Shown here: positions 9,541-20,568 of the stretch, one piece after another | Layout of the letters: each line of letters begins with the position of its first letter | Numbering within the stretch: position 1 is the stretch's first letter | From: Cordilura impudica | Lineage: Eukaryota; Arthropoda; Insecta; Diptera; Scathophagidae | Assembly: GCA_963682025.1 (NCBI GenBank) | Contig: OY821518.1 | Coordinates: forward strand, 148,185,077 to 148,249,076 | Direction: 5' to 3' | Length of the DNA stretch: 64,000 nucleotides | Notes under the pieces: generated by a model | What the model saw: only the letters and a program-made list of their open reading frames with translations | What the model was told of the DNA's origin: nothing | Databases searched by the model: none | Position numbers and translations under genes: made by a program

Positions 9541-12500
9541 CACATTGGCTGAAAATCGTTTTTCATTGGCCAAAATTCTGTAACTTTTGAACCGATCAAA
9601 ATATTTAAAGAATTTTTTTTGAATGGATAGATATTTAGTTCAGCTTGGCTCAGTTTGAATTATATTAAAATTGATTGAGGACTTTTAGGTCAAAGTTGAA
9701 CTTTTGATTTTTTTTAACTTTTAGAGTGAAATATGTGTTTATTATTTTTTTATTTATTAAACAATTTAATATTTGGATTTTAATAATAATTATAAACATT
9801 TTTTGTAATTATTGGATTTTTTAATGTTACACTCAAAATAATTTTTACACTCAAAAAAAAAAAAAAGTAAAATCAACTGGAGATTTTACTATTATTATTG
9901 AAAAATTAAAAATTTTTTGTTGTCAAATTTGCAAATTTGTTTACACTCAAAGAATATTTACACTTAAAAAAAAAACGTTAATAATTTTATCTAAAAATCT
10001 TGCTATTACTACGGAAAAATTTATTATTTTTTGCTGTCAAATTTGATAATTTTAAAAAACATTTTAAAAATAAAAATTGCAATATATTTTAATGGCATTT
10101 GTAACAATGGGAGGTTCTGGTTATTATTATTTTTTACTAATACTATGTTTTTCGTACTTAAATAAGAATGAATTGAAATTATAATTATTATTCATTTGAC
10201 TCAAATATTGATTGCAAATATTATTTCTGTTCTTTAGTAGTTTTTTGACTTATTCATCTAAATCCCGATGTTCCACTTTCCATTGCTTTCGAATACTGGA
10301 GATGAGCGGATCTGACGTTGCCAATAATATATTAAATAGATCTTGATTTGGGGAATTTAGTGAAATTTTTCTAGTATTTTTGCTCTCTATAAAATCTGTA
10401 ATCCTTATTCCTTTTTTCCTGAGCCTCCTCTGATAGATCTCCAAGTGGCACCAAATGATATTTAATGACATCTTCTCCATGATAAAGGATTTTGTGAACT
10501 GTTGCAGACATATTTCTCCTGAGCATAATCTCCAAATTTTCTAGAGTCAATTTCTTCATTGCACGCAAGTATTTCTAGGATTATTTTAAATCTGAAAATA
10601 AGGTTTAAGTCCACTACTGTTATTTCAGATGCTGTTTCTGGATCTGAAAAGAATCTTCTTGCGGTATTGCCTGACCCTTGTTTTACCTGATCTATAATCA
10701 ATCCAAAATTGCGATATTCATCTTGAACATGTTTCTTTTTTGAACTTCTTAACTCTTTGTTGGTTTCGTTGTTTCTTATTGATCCTGAAGACCCGAAATC
10801 CAAATCGTAACTGATTTTTAGTATGTATTCCATAAGTGATATTCTTGCATGTAGTGGTGATAATCCAGATTCATATGCATCGGTATTATCTAATGCTTTT
10901 TTCGGTACTTGGTTGTTTAATTGGCTTGATGTACCTTGGCATATAATTCAGCTGGATGCAGCCTTCGTGTTAGTCCAAGCCTGACCTACTTTTCCATCTA
11001 TCATTGTCAGCACTAATTGGTAGCTTATTTCAATTTGCTGCCCATCTAACTGCAATTGTAATGGCAGTAGTGTTGCAATTTGGGCATTGATATCACTAAC
11101 TTCTTTGTTAATAGCATCCTGAATTTCTTTTTTGAATTCAAATTTGATTGGCATGCAGTATTTCGTAGAAGATGGTGTCTCATTTTTCCAAATATCCATT
11201 GTTTGCGTTGTACTAGTCGAAGGCTCCGAATCTTCCAAAAACTTTTTCAATCGCAATGGTACAAATGATACCATGAACATATCTGAGTCCGAAATATTTT
11301 CACATACTACTTGTTTGTATTGTTTCTGTCCCGAAGAACCATCACATCCCCATTTACAAAAAAGAATTAGCTTTGTGTTCCATATTTATTTAACTCATTT
11401 CCTTTTATTGATTGAAGCAAGCGTTCGGCTGTGTGATCAAGTAGAGATTGTAGTTTTACCTCTGCCGAAATTGGTGTGATTGTAATAGTGTCCTTTGATG
11501 GCAAACAGTCCATTTTAGCAGCGGTTATGTGATGATATGCTGGATATATATTTGAGCCTTTTTCAATCGCACGCAATCTGAGCTGAATATATTGCTTTTT
11601 TGTTAATTTCAAATCCAGAAATAATGCTAATGCCTCCTCATATGTGAACTGTTTTGCATTGCTCGGAGTTGGCATACTTTTAAGATTCCGTTTTGTTCTC
11701 ACTGGACTAGCTTTAACAACTTTTTTAATTGTTTCTGTGATCGTAATTGATGTACGAAAGTTTATTTTATATTTGTACAACCAATTTCATCGTTAACATC
11801 TTTAAGTTTCCGCCTCTTAGATCTATCGCTGCCGTAGTCTTCCAGCCTTATCTTGCTTTGCTGTTTCTGCAGCGATAGTAAGTTGGCCTTCTAACCAGTT
11901 TGCACTTTTTATATAAAAATTTTGTTTACTGAAGCTAACTTCTTTGTAGCGTTTTTTTAGTGCTTTGACGAAATTAGATAATTGCTCTTGTATTTCGGTG
12001 CTACACGAATTTAAGTTTAATTTTATTTTAACGTAACTAAGAACATCTTCCTGGTTTTTGTTTCTAAAATACTCTTCGGCCAGTTCTTTATAACTGAAGC
12101 TCTCCATATTTTTCTGAATATTTTTATTTGCGACTGCTTTTGCTGAAATATATTAGAGCAATTGAGTTTGTATACAAATGTCGCTTTCTTATAAGCCTTC
12201 TCATAAGCCATTATACTATGTTTTTAGATAAAATGAAAAGGTAAGAAAATGGCATTAGTGCATTACTACCTAAAATAATATAGAAAAAACCCACTATACA
12301 AATGAATTACCTGTGTGTGTTTTCTTTACTACTTGCATTAGTGCATTGTTAGGTAAAATAAAAAGGTATAAAAAAGGTATGATAATAAAAAAAAAACCCA
12401 GGTTACTAATGAATTACATCCTCTGTATATTGACATTCTTACTTACAAATATATTATAGTAAAATAACAAATAATGACTATAATAAGCTATAAAATACCT

Positions 12501-13094
12501 AAAGCATAAATTTAATATACAATTGTATTCGAGTACTTATAGGGCTGTTTAAATCATGGTAATTTGAATTTTTTTTTGAGTAATTTCATTAAGATGAAAA
12601 AAATGTTCTACCCACGGGTCGTCACGGATGCAAAAGTATATATAGGGTTAAAGAGAACACTTTCACCTTTCTCTGGGTGATATACGTTTCTTGTTCCCTT
12701 TTGTTCGCTAGAAGTTCTATTCCACTAAAGTTGAAATTTGAGAAAAATATAGTAGTTTCATAAATATTTCATAACGCCCCTAATATTAAACGGTAGAGCT
12801 GTGACCACTTACAACTACTAAAGACTAAAATGCTACTAACATTATAAAAAGACCGCAGGTCATTATCGATGATACCTTGCGAGTAGTAACCATTTATTTT
12901 TTTTTTATTTTTTTATTTTAAAAAAGCAGTTGAGCTTGACAGCATGCCAAGTCCACAATTAGCAATAGTTTAACTTAACTTTTTGGCTTCCTTAATCTGG
13001 ATATATTAGCTACAAAAGGGCGTTAAAATTTAAAAAATCGGTGACAGAAAAAAATTAGACTTTTGGCCAAAGAAATCAAAATTCAGCCACAGTG
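9541..13094 (-). mobile_element. Transib DNA transposon (RAG1-related), exact ends
   Basis: Ends are defined at single-base level. The left end begins CACATTGGCTGAA and the right end, reversed, CACTGTGGCTGAA. The similarity continues for about 38 bp. A perfect 5-bp duplication flanks it and the Gypsy RT reading frame (FEFLRI | RMPFGL) rejoins once it is removed. The CAC-type ends and 5-bp duplication are the known signature of Transib, the superfamily related to the RAG1 recombinase. It contains a decayed transposase (10250-12211). The 9640-10240 and 12240-13050 parts are noncoding and A/T-rich. Confidence 0.9.
10250..12211 (-). pseudogene. Transib transposase (RAG1-core-like), multiply frameshifted
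   Basis: Pieces in order: an N-terminal region (12211-11823); FTYEEALALFLDLKLTKKQY (about 11650-11590) and LQSLLDHTAERLL; CKWGCDGSSGQKQYKQ (about 11360-11310), which matches the first catalytic Asp region; LTMIDGKVGQAW (about 11010-10970); DQVKQGSGNTARRFF (about 10690-10650); and VPLGDLSEEAQEKRNKDYRF (about 10450-10390), which contains the Glu that aligns with the RAG1 catalytic Glu. The segment just before NTARRFF looks shorter than I expect for the family, so the second catalytic Asp may be deleted; this is recalled knowledge and unchecked. At least five frame breaks. Known role: DNA cleavage and strand transfer at terminal repeats. Confidence 0.85.
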
Positions 13095-13099
13095 ATGCG
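13095..13099. repeat. Transib target-site duplication, right
   Basis: ATGCG, the partner of 9536-9540. Confidence 0.9.
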
Positions 13100-14039
13100 T
13101 AGAAATTCAAACATTCCGAACGGTGTAGTGATTGCAGGTTTGGGTATGTCTTCTTCAGCCATAGGAATCTGGTGGTATGCACGAACTAGAACTAATTTTG
13201 AAAAGATATTTTTATCTTTGAGTTCAATATTTAAATCGTGAATGTGTGGAAGTGGGTAACGATCGGGTATGGTAATGCAGTTTAACATCCTATAATCGCC
13301 GCATGGACGCCTGTCATTTACTTCCTTTTTGGGAACTGCATATAAAGCGGATGCGATAGGAGAGTTAGAAGGTCCAATTTTACCAATTTTAATGGGATAT
13401 TCAAATTCAGTTTTTGCAATTTTTAATTTAATTGGATCAAGACGACGTGGTTTGGTAAATGGTAAAATTCCCTCTGGTTCAGATATAAGTGAATTGTATT
13501 TTCTAAGAAGGTTTGTATATTTGTTTTCTGGAATAGGAAATTTGAGTGAATAAATATCGCAAAACCCACAGGTTCCTTTAATTTTTAATTTGGTTGTGAC
13601 ATCAGTAATTAATTTGTTTTTGATATCTACTATGATGCCAAATTTTTGTTAAAAGTTTGCACCGATGATTGGTGTTGAAACATTTGCTAGGAGAAAAGGA
13701 AATTCAAAATCGCGACGTAAACAAACATTTATTTTGAGAATTTTTGAATCAAAAGTTTCTATGGATGATCCCTTTGCAGCAGTTAAATAAATGTCCGAAT
13801 TTCTTTTGAAGAGTTTGAATTTTGAAGATGGTATAACAGAGACTACTGTACCAGTATCTATGAGAAAATTCAAATTATTTGACTTATCAAAAATGAAAAG
13901 GCGGTGAGCCGGTTTGATTTTATTTCCATCATCTCTCACCGTCATAATGGAATTTCCTAGTTTAAATTTTGATTCAAATTTGTGTTGTTAGTGTCAGAAT
14001 GAATAAAACTGCAAGGTTTGATGAACTTAATAGCGCTTT
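13100..14039 (-). pseudogene. Gypsy protease and RT start
   Basis: Minus-strand 13990-13649 encodes the retropepsin: RLFIFDKSNNLNFLIDTGTV then VSVIP. The DTG triad is present, but the usual following Ala-Asp is Val-containing. The NVSTPIIGANF block follows, and 13288-13100 encodes the RT fingers/palm start: [40 protein letters not shown] and [12 protein letters not shown], where it is cut by Transib. At 14030-13985 a KPCSF segment is the end of a gag zinc-binding motif (C...KC..PCSF type) whose first half is lost beyond the BEL-2 insertion. 13289-13648 codes for the pro-RT linker, decayed. Confidence 0.75.
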
Positions 14040-14226
14040 TTTTAAATTAAATTTTATATGATACCTATGGCTGTTCTCCGTAGCGTTTGAGTGTGCTTTG
14101 CTTAAGCTGATTGCTCATACTGTTGTTCAAATAAAGAAATTTTATAACGTTTAAGAAAGCATAGTGCTAATTGTGTTTTTATTTTTTCTTTTATTTTTTT
14201 GGGAAAATTATTTTATTGAGAAAACA
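14040..14226 (+). repeat. BEL-2 left LTR (5' part diverged)
   Basis: It aligns with the right LTR in its 3' half (AATAAAGAAATTTTATAACG to GAGAAAACA). Its middle (GTAGCGTTTGAGTGTG...) aligns with BEL-1's LTR, and it lacks the roughly 40-bp TATACCCCGCTTAAGG block present in the other two. The 5' border is approximate. Confidence 0.6.
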
Positions 14227-14228
14227 TT

Positions 14229-14247
14229 TGGTCCTTCGAACCGGATT
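14229..14247 (+). other. BEL-2 primer-binding site, tRNA-Tyr type
   Basis: TGGTCCTTCGAACCGGATT lies two bases after the LTR end. Reverse-complemented it matches the recalled 3' end of insect tRNA-Tyr (…TCCGGCTCGAAGGACCA) with a single difference. Known role: annealing site for the tRNA that primes minus-strand synthesis. Confidence 0.65.
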
Positions 14248-14430
14248 ATAATAATCCGTCCGTACTAATAAAATAATTTCCCAGAAAATTATTTTTATTT
14301 TCAGGAATTCCTCGCTTTCCTGGTGTTTGAGGCACCTACAAATGCGTCCGTCCTAATAAAATAATTTCCCAGAAAATTGTTTTTATTTTCAGGAATTCCA
14401 CGCTTTCCTGACGTTTGTGGCAGCTGCATA
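14248..14430 (+). repeat. Two tandem ~88-bp repeats in the BEL-2 leader
   Basis: The block with TAATAAAATAATTTCCCAGA, TTTCAGGAATTCC and CGCTTTCCTG occurs twice, at about 14250-14335 and 14340-14425, with a few differences. Part of it resembles the LTR end (AAAATTATTTTATT-like), so it may derive from LTR sequence. Confidence 0.7.
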
Positions 14431-15666
14431 GGTATTTAATACCATATAAGTTAACTCCCAATTTAAATTAAGTTAATAAAACAGGTACGTGTGTTAAATT
14501 TAAAGTGAAAAAAATAATAAAGTGCAAAAGAATAATAATTAAAACTGTGACAACATTTAAAAATTATAAAGTGCTGCGACAAAAAAAAAAAAAAAATAAA
14601 TAAATAGCTGGTACATAGTGTAAACCCGCTAAACACTTTATATTTAAAAATATACACAATATACCAATAAAGACAGTGGATAAAAAACCATAACGAAAAT
14701 AACACTCCCGCTATTTTTTTTTTAATATAAATTGTGTTTATTTTAATTCGTTAAATATTCTCTTAAAAAGTGCGTTTTGTTTTTTTATGAGAGTGGCTTA
14801 ACAATCTCTTATCCCGATAGTTATTGTTAAGCTACTAATACCAGTGCGAATATAACATAAAAGAGAATGAGAAAAAATTAACCTACTCGTTGTTAAATTA
14901 TAAACAAACGCACAGATGAATTTTGAATACAACCCACAAGTGGGAATAAATATTCGAATTATTAGACCGTGTAAAAGAAAAGTTTATTGTTTAAAGAAAA
15001 TTAATTTATCCGAAGTTATTTACCCGAAGTGATTCACTGCAACACTTTTGTAAGTTGATTTTTGTACGTTTTTTTTTTTGCAATATAGCGCATTTACACT
15101 GAAAACAATTGTGGTTAAAATTATTTGAAAGTGAAAATTAGCTAAAATTCGACACTTTTCCCGTTTTTTTGAATTTTTTTTTACCCGATTTATCTAAATC
15201 AGTGTAAACACGCTCTGAGATATTGGAATTTTTATACGTTTTTTACAATTTAGTGCATTTACACTGAGAAAAATTGTCTAAATATTATTTAAAGTTTAAT
15301 TAAAAGTCGATAATTTATCCCGGTTGTTCAACATTTTTTTTTTAACAGATTATTCGAAACCTCGGTGTAAATACACTTTCACATAACTTACATTTCAAAT
15401 CTTTTCGCCGAATTTTTTTGTATTTTCGATTTATATTCGAGGTTCTTCGATTCGTTTGTTTTCTCAATATTTTTTTAATTGATTTTGGAATTTGATTTGT
15501 CCAATTTACTCGGTTTTGGTCAAATTTTGAGGAAATTTTCCAGTTTTGGGTTGCGTTTAGGTTCTTGATTTTCATTTGTCGGGGAGGATATTTTTGGAAT
15601 GGTTTAATTCGGTTTTCTTGAATATATTTTATTTACTTGCGATTGTTCCGTAAATAGACTCTAAAA
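14431..15666 (+). other. BEL-2 5' leader with two diverged ~180-bp repeats
   Basis: No gene is supported. Between 15040 and 15380 two related units each contain GCATTTACACTGA, a TTTATC/CCCG segment and AATCAGTGTAAAC-like text. Microsatellite-like A runs occur near 14581. Confidence 0.5.
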
Positions 15667-16776
15667 ATGGCTGATATATCCGAGTTGGTTAAAATGTCTG
15701 ATTGTTTGACAGATTTTGATGCTTTTATAGCTCTTATCCCTCCTGCTGATCATAACCACGGATCACTGGCGGTTCATGAGAGGGATATAGATCGTTTATG
15801 GGAAGTGGTTCGGAAATCTTACTACTCTATAATGCCTGATTCGGAGGCGAACGAGAAACTCGTAAAGGAAGTTAAGTAGAGGTACATGGCCTCATACTGC
15901 ACCTACATTCATGGTATTTCCTTCGTCACAGATCATGTCGAGCGTTTAAAGGCAATTTCTCTTAATGAACATAGAGCCAATGAGGTGCCTCAGATACCTC
16001 CCCCATGATCCATTTACCACTGTGTGATACGGAGGTGTTCTATGGGGATTACGTTAATCGGCCTACTTTCAGAGACATGTTTTCAGCTTTATATAAGAAT
16101 AACCCCCGGTTAAGCCCTGTTGAGAAACTGTACTATCCATTGCAGAAGACAAAGGGCGAAGCTCCTTTGACAAATGATGGGTTCGCCTTAGCTTGCCAAA
16201 ATTAAGTGGATAGGTATGAGAATAACCGAGTTGTCATAAACGCTCAGTAGAAAATTCTGTTTAACATTTCTCCCGTTATACGTGAAACGGGCCCTAATTT
16301 GAAGAGTTTACAGCGAACCATAAACGTTTGTATCACAAATTTGTCGTTGTCCGATATTAATACGGAAAGTTGGCATGTGATTTTTTATGATATAAAGGGC
16401 TCACATGTGAATCAGAGCCAACCTCGGAATATGAGTGTGAATTTGAACAACAGTTTCAGAAAACCCCTGAGTGATTAAAAAAAGATAAGCAGTTTTGCGA
16501 CCAAGACTAAACCGAGTCAATCCGTTAGTTATTGTGTTCTATGCCGAGAACAACATCCATTGAGGCTGTGTGCGACATTTTTAAGGCAAAGTGTGGATGA
16601 ACGCTTGGCGAGCGTTAAACGATTTAAGTGTTGCACAAACTGTTTAGCCACGTCCCATGAATTTAAGATCTGTAAAAATGTACACGTTTGCTTTCATTGC
16701 AAACAGACCTTCTCGGAACACATCCGGCACTTCTGTACCTCTCAGACTACACCTGGATTTGTTCCGAGAAGTTCAT
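15667..16776 (+). pseudogene. BEL-2 gag
   Basis: Begins MADISELVKMSDCLTDFDAF. The following capsid segments are GDYVNRPTFRDMFSALYKNN and RLSPVEKLYYPLQKTKGEA (DUF1759-type, about 16050-16160), then SLSDINTESWHVIF (about 16340-16390). The zinc region CVLCREQHPLRLCATF, SVDERLASVKRFKCCTNCLA and CKNVHVCFHCKQTF closes it (about 16530-16740). Stops at about 15879, 16205 and near 16248 and 16480 and a small deletion after KGEA disrupt it. Known role: capsid assembly and RNA packaging. The zinc block is the likely parent of the 3' ORF. Confidence 0.8.
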
Positions 16777-18800
16777 AACCCCCCTCAACTCTGATGATTG
16801 CCCTTCTACTTCTTTGGCAGCCCGCTCGTTTTAAGCCTATAGTACTCAGTTAGATTCTAACCCGCATTCTACAGTTCCGTTCGGCACGACGATTTATGAA
16901 GTGGACACTCGCGGGGTGTTAAGCTCTGCTGAGCATTAATCGACCCATCCTCGCAAGCCATTTTATCTCGAAACGATTACAAAGAAAACTCTCTATTCCT
17001 ATGTAGTCTACTCCGATGGCCGAAGTTACGGGTCTTAATGGCAGTGTGGCTGCAACCTCTTCGAAAATGTGTGTTATATCCATTGGATCCCCAATTGACC
17101 CAAGCTTTAAAATTCGAACTGAAGCATATGTTGTGGAGAAACTTACGGGTCGTTTGCCCTCGTGTTCGATCTCGAAAATCTTTCGCCGAAATTTCTTGTC
17201 TGACATCAATTCGGCCCGAATGGATATTCTCCTTGGTAGCGATATTTATCCGCGAATATTACTCCCTGATGTTAGGAAACACCCTAATGATAATCTGGTT
17301 GCACAGAGAACCGTATTCGGTTGGATAGTGACTGGTAAAGTGGGACAACCCGATTCCTTACCTTCGGTTGTATCGTTTTTCAACCATATCGAGTTAAATA
17401 CCCAACTAGCTCAATGTTGGAAGCTTGAGGAGATTCCACCGGCAGCTCGATCTTCTCAGGATGAGGACCATTGCGATAGACTTTATCGAACTACCATACA
17501 TAGAAATTCCGAAGGTCGTTAAGCACGAGTTTCCACGGTACTTGTCATTGGGAAATTCCCGTCATATAGCTCTTTCCTAATGTGTGCGAAATGAGGCAAG
17601 GCTTATGAAGAGCCCCGAATTAAAATCACAGTACGATAGTGTGATTAATAAATATATTGTTTTAGGACAAATGCGTGAAATTGTTCCCCCCAATTCTGAA
17701 GCCTCGAGTTATTATATGCCGCATCATGCTGTTATCAAGCCAGGCAACGTTACTACGAAACTCCGAGTGGTATTTAATGCGCCTAGCCCTTCCTCAAATG
17801 GCGTTAGTTTGAACAGTGTTTTGTTCCCCGGTCCTGTGCTGCAGGCAGATCTCACCGTTGGCGATTGTATCTCTTCGTATTTAATGCCGACATTGAAAAA
17901 TGTATAGGCAAATATTGGTTCATCCGAATCATACCACATATCAAAGCATTCTTTTCCGGCGTAATCCTGAAGATGATATTAAGGACTACGAGTTGAATAT
18001 CGTTACCTTTGGAGTGAATTGTGCCCCATATCTTGCAATAAAGACGTTACTCCAACTCTCTAGCGATTGTAAAGCTCGTAGTCCAGCGGCTGACTCTCAT
18101 GAGCTGGAAGATGGTTTGAGAAGACCTGAAGAACTTATTGAGGTCCTTCGGTAAGCGGGTTTCATTCTTCGAAAATTCACTAATCACATCCGACTTTTGG
18201 AAAATATCCCAAAAGAGAATTTGGTCGATGCCGATTTTTTGAAATTCTCAGATGCCAGCGCGACTAAAATCCTGGGGTTGCGATGGAATGCTCAGTCTGA
18301 TAGCTTCTACTTTAAACTCGTTTCGCAACCAGCGAAAACTGAGGTTACTTAACGTGCGGTCTTGTCCGAAATAGCAAAATTGTTTGATCCCGCAGGTTGG
18401 CTTTCGCCGAAAATCATTGTTGCTAAGACGATAATGCAACAAATATGGAAGGACAAGACCGATTGGGATGAATGTTTGAACCCTTCTACTTTCAATGGCA
18501 CGCATTTCTCGACGATTACCCGAATGTTAAGAAAATATTTATTCCAAGATGGGTGAATTTTCATCCCGAAAATGATATCGACATCCATGGATTTTGCGAT
18601 GCTTCTGAGAAAGCATACGCAGCAGCACTCTATGTTCACACCGTCAATTCCCCGTTTGAGATAAAATCGCATTTTCTTGCTTCAAAACTTTACCTCGATT
18701 AGAGCTCTGTGGAGCGGCGTTAATACAAGGATGTTTGATTCGTTAAATAGTCAGTTGAAATTTCCTAAGGAGAAAATTTATCTTTGGATTGACTCAACCA
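16777..18800 (+). pseudogene. BEL-2 protease and reverse transcriptase
   Basis: The 16860-17340 segment encodes the BEL-type aspartic protease (DUF1758-like) with SARMDILLGSDIYPRILLPD and NLVAQRTVFGWIVTGKV; the ATG at 17016 is internal. The 17584-18154 segment is RT: YYMPHHAVIKPGNVTTKLRV, FNAPSPSSNGVSLNSVL, FPGPVLQADLT and YRQILVHPNHTTYQSILFRR. The YVDD box is not recognisable: the place before PEELIEVL reads SHELEDGLRR. Thumb/RNase H-linker text continues (SEIAKLFDPAGWLSPKII, about 18365, and FCDASEKAYAAALY, about 18600). The RT is therefore inactive. Reading ends at the assembly gap. Confidence 0.8.
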
Positions 18801-19000
18801 NNNNNNNNNNNNNNNNNNNNNNNNNNNNNNNNNNNNNNNNNNNNNNNNNNNNNNNNNNNNNNNNNNNNNNNNNNNNNNNNNNNNNNNNNNNNNNNNNNNN
18901 NNNNNNNNNNNNNNNNNNNNNNNNNNNNNNNNNNNNNNNNNNNNNNNNNNNNNNNNNNNNNNNNNNNNNNNNNNNNNNNNNNNNNNNNNNNNNNNNNNNN
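18801..19000. other. Assembly gap of exactly 200 N
   Basis: A run of N of fixed round size inside BEL-2 pol. True gap length is unknown; the missing part should hold the RNase H end and integrase N-terminus. The join is likely an assembly break at a repeat. Confidence 0.95.
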
Positions 19001-19807
19001 GTTGTTATGTAGGCAGAGGGTGCAAGATTATGAAAGGTTGTATTGTAGTTTTTGTATGTTTCGCGACAAAGGCAATTCATTTAGAGGCGAGGCGATATGT
19101 CATCCGAAACGTTTTTGGCGGCATTTACTCGTTTTTTGCCCATCCCATTTATGCTCCGATAATGGGACTGCTTTTGTAGGTGCCTCAAATTTGCTCGAAG
19201 AGGACAAGAAGCGGTTTTTCTCATTGCTGAAAAGCAAAGTTTCCAATCCCAATCCAATCTCGGCGCTCTGGGAGGCGGGTATCAAAGTTTTAAGGCCTAT
19301 TTAAAGAAGGTGGCTAACGTACAAAAATTCACTTTTGAGGAATTTACGGCAATGCTGACCCGAATTGAGAATTCGAGACCGCTAGGCCCTATGAATGAGA
19401 GCCCCTATGAATTTACCCCCTTAACTCCCGGTCATTTCTTGATTGGTGCACCCTTATTGGCTCCCTCTGAACCCGATATGTCTGATAAGTCAATAAGCCA
19501 TGCGAATACATGGCAGAAATTAATGGTACTTCACCACCAATATGCGATACGGTGGAAGGAAGAGTACTTAAAGGAGCTCCACAGACACGTAAAGTAGAAG
19601 TATCCAAAAAGGGAGTTTCAAGTAGGTGATGTTGTCGTTATTCATCAAGACAACTTACCTCCGAACGAGTGGAAATTAGGGCGCGTCGAAAAGGGTTTCT
19701 TGGGGATCAATTCTAAACCTCGTGGTTGTGTAAGCTGAGAACAGCTTCTGGCACATTAACTCGGCCAATTGTGAATCTTGTTCTATTACCTATATCCGAA
19801 CAATACT
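19001..19807 (+). pseudogene. BEL-2 integrase core and C-terminal domain
   Basis: Encodes CYVGRGCKIMKG..VVFVCF, THLEA-like text, FSDNGTAFVGASNLLEED (the D-N-G catalytic region, about 19155-19205) and the DUF5641-like block TNTWQKLMVLHHQYAIRWKE (here NTW) with FQVGDVVVI. Stops at about 19300 and 19597 and frame changes are present. Nearly colinear with BEL-1 1-1356. Ends LLPISEQY-stop at 19807. Confidence 0.8.
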
Positions 19808-19814
19808 AATAATT

Positions 19815-19849
19815 CTACTTTTTTCGAATTTTTTTTTGCTTCTTCCTAG
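19815..19849 (+). promoter_or_regulatory. Candidate splice acceptor before the BEL-2 3' ORF
   Basis: A T/C run ends CTTCTTCCTAG, six bases before the ATG at 19855. Equivalent to 1365-1406 in BEL-1. Confidence 0.45.
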
Positions 19850-19854
19850 GTACA

Positions 19855-20373
19855 ATGTCGTCAGCCTCTCGCCGCCTCGAAGTCCACCGACCAACAGCTG
19901 ACGGCTCGGCCCCCGCCAAGATAACGGCCGAGACCCAACAAGGAGGTCCAACTTGCCGGCTATGCAAAAAGGACCATCCCCTCCGGAAATGCTACCTCTT
20001 TAAACGGATGTCGGTGGACGAGAGAATCCAGACCGTCAGGAGGCTTAAGTACTGTTTCAATTGCCCAGCCACCACCCATTTGTTGCGGAAGTGCGACAGT
20101 CGGGAGATGTGCATCGAGTGCCTTCAGGAGCACCACACACTTCTGCACCGATTACGACAACAGCAACAACAACAAAGCCCCGGTACGCATCGTAGTGGAA
20201 AGGGCAGAACCAATTTTAAGAAGAAGCATAGAGCACAAAAGCGGCCTCGAGACCAATCAACCCGTCAACAACAACACCAGCGGCTACCACAACAGGCCCA
20301 ACAACTGCAGCCATGCAATCACCAGGCAAATGGTCATTTTATTTTTTTTTTATTAATTTTTTATTATTTTTAA
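19855..20373 (+). CDS. BEL-2 3' ORF: triple zinc-knuckle protein with Gln-rich tail
   Basis: An intact 172-residue ORF, MSSASRRLEVHRPTADGSAP. Residues about 32-44 are CRLCKKDHPLRKC (C-x2-C-x3-H-x4-C). Then comes KRMSVDERIQTVRRLKYC, the canonical knuckle CFNCPATTHLLRKC (C-x2-C-x4-H-x4-C), and CIECLQEHHTLLH as a third zinc site. A Gln- and Lys/Arg-rich tail follows, and the last residues (HFIFFLLIFYYF) are probably read-through of T-rich noncoding sequence. All zinc ligands are kept here, unlike BEL-1. It is close to this element's gag nucleocapsid, so a duplicated nucleic-acid-binding protein is likely. Its role is unknown; RNA chaperone or packaging is a guess. Confidence 0.75.
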   Translation: MSSASRRLEVHRPTADGSAPAKITAETQQGGPTCRLCKKDHPLRKCYLFKRMSVDERIQTVRRLKYCFNCPATTHLLRKCDSREMCIECLQEHHTLLHRLRQQQQQQSPGTHRSGKGRTNFKKKHRAQKRPRDQSTRQQQHQRLPQQAQQLQPCNHQANGHFIFFLLIFYYF

Positions 20374-20568
20374 TTTTGGTTCTAATTTTTCAAATTCAAA
20401 ATTTTCTTTTTCATTTGAATTATGTATATTTGAATTGTTGATTAGTTTTAAGCTTTTTTTGAATTGCTAATGAATTCTTTGTAAACCCCGTAACAATATG
20501 ACCAAGGCCTTGGTACCCCGCACTTATTTCTTGTCTCCCCTTGTTGCACCCGTGCAAGGGGGGCGGGA
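20374..20568 (+). other. BEL-2 3' untranslated region and polypurine tract
   Basis: T-rich, with no gene. The purine tract AAGGGGGGCGGGA (20556-20568) abuts the LTR. Confidence 0.6.

Noticed and set aside
18677..19304. ORFs spanning the N run
   Set aside because: They are artefacts of translating through the 200-base assembly gap.
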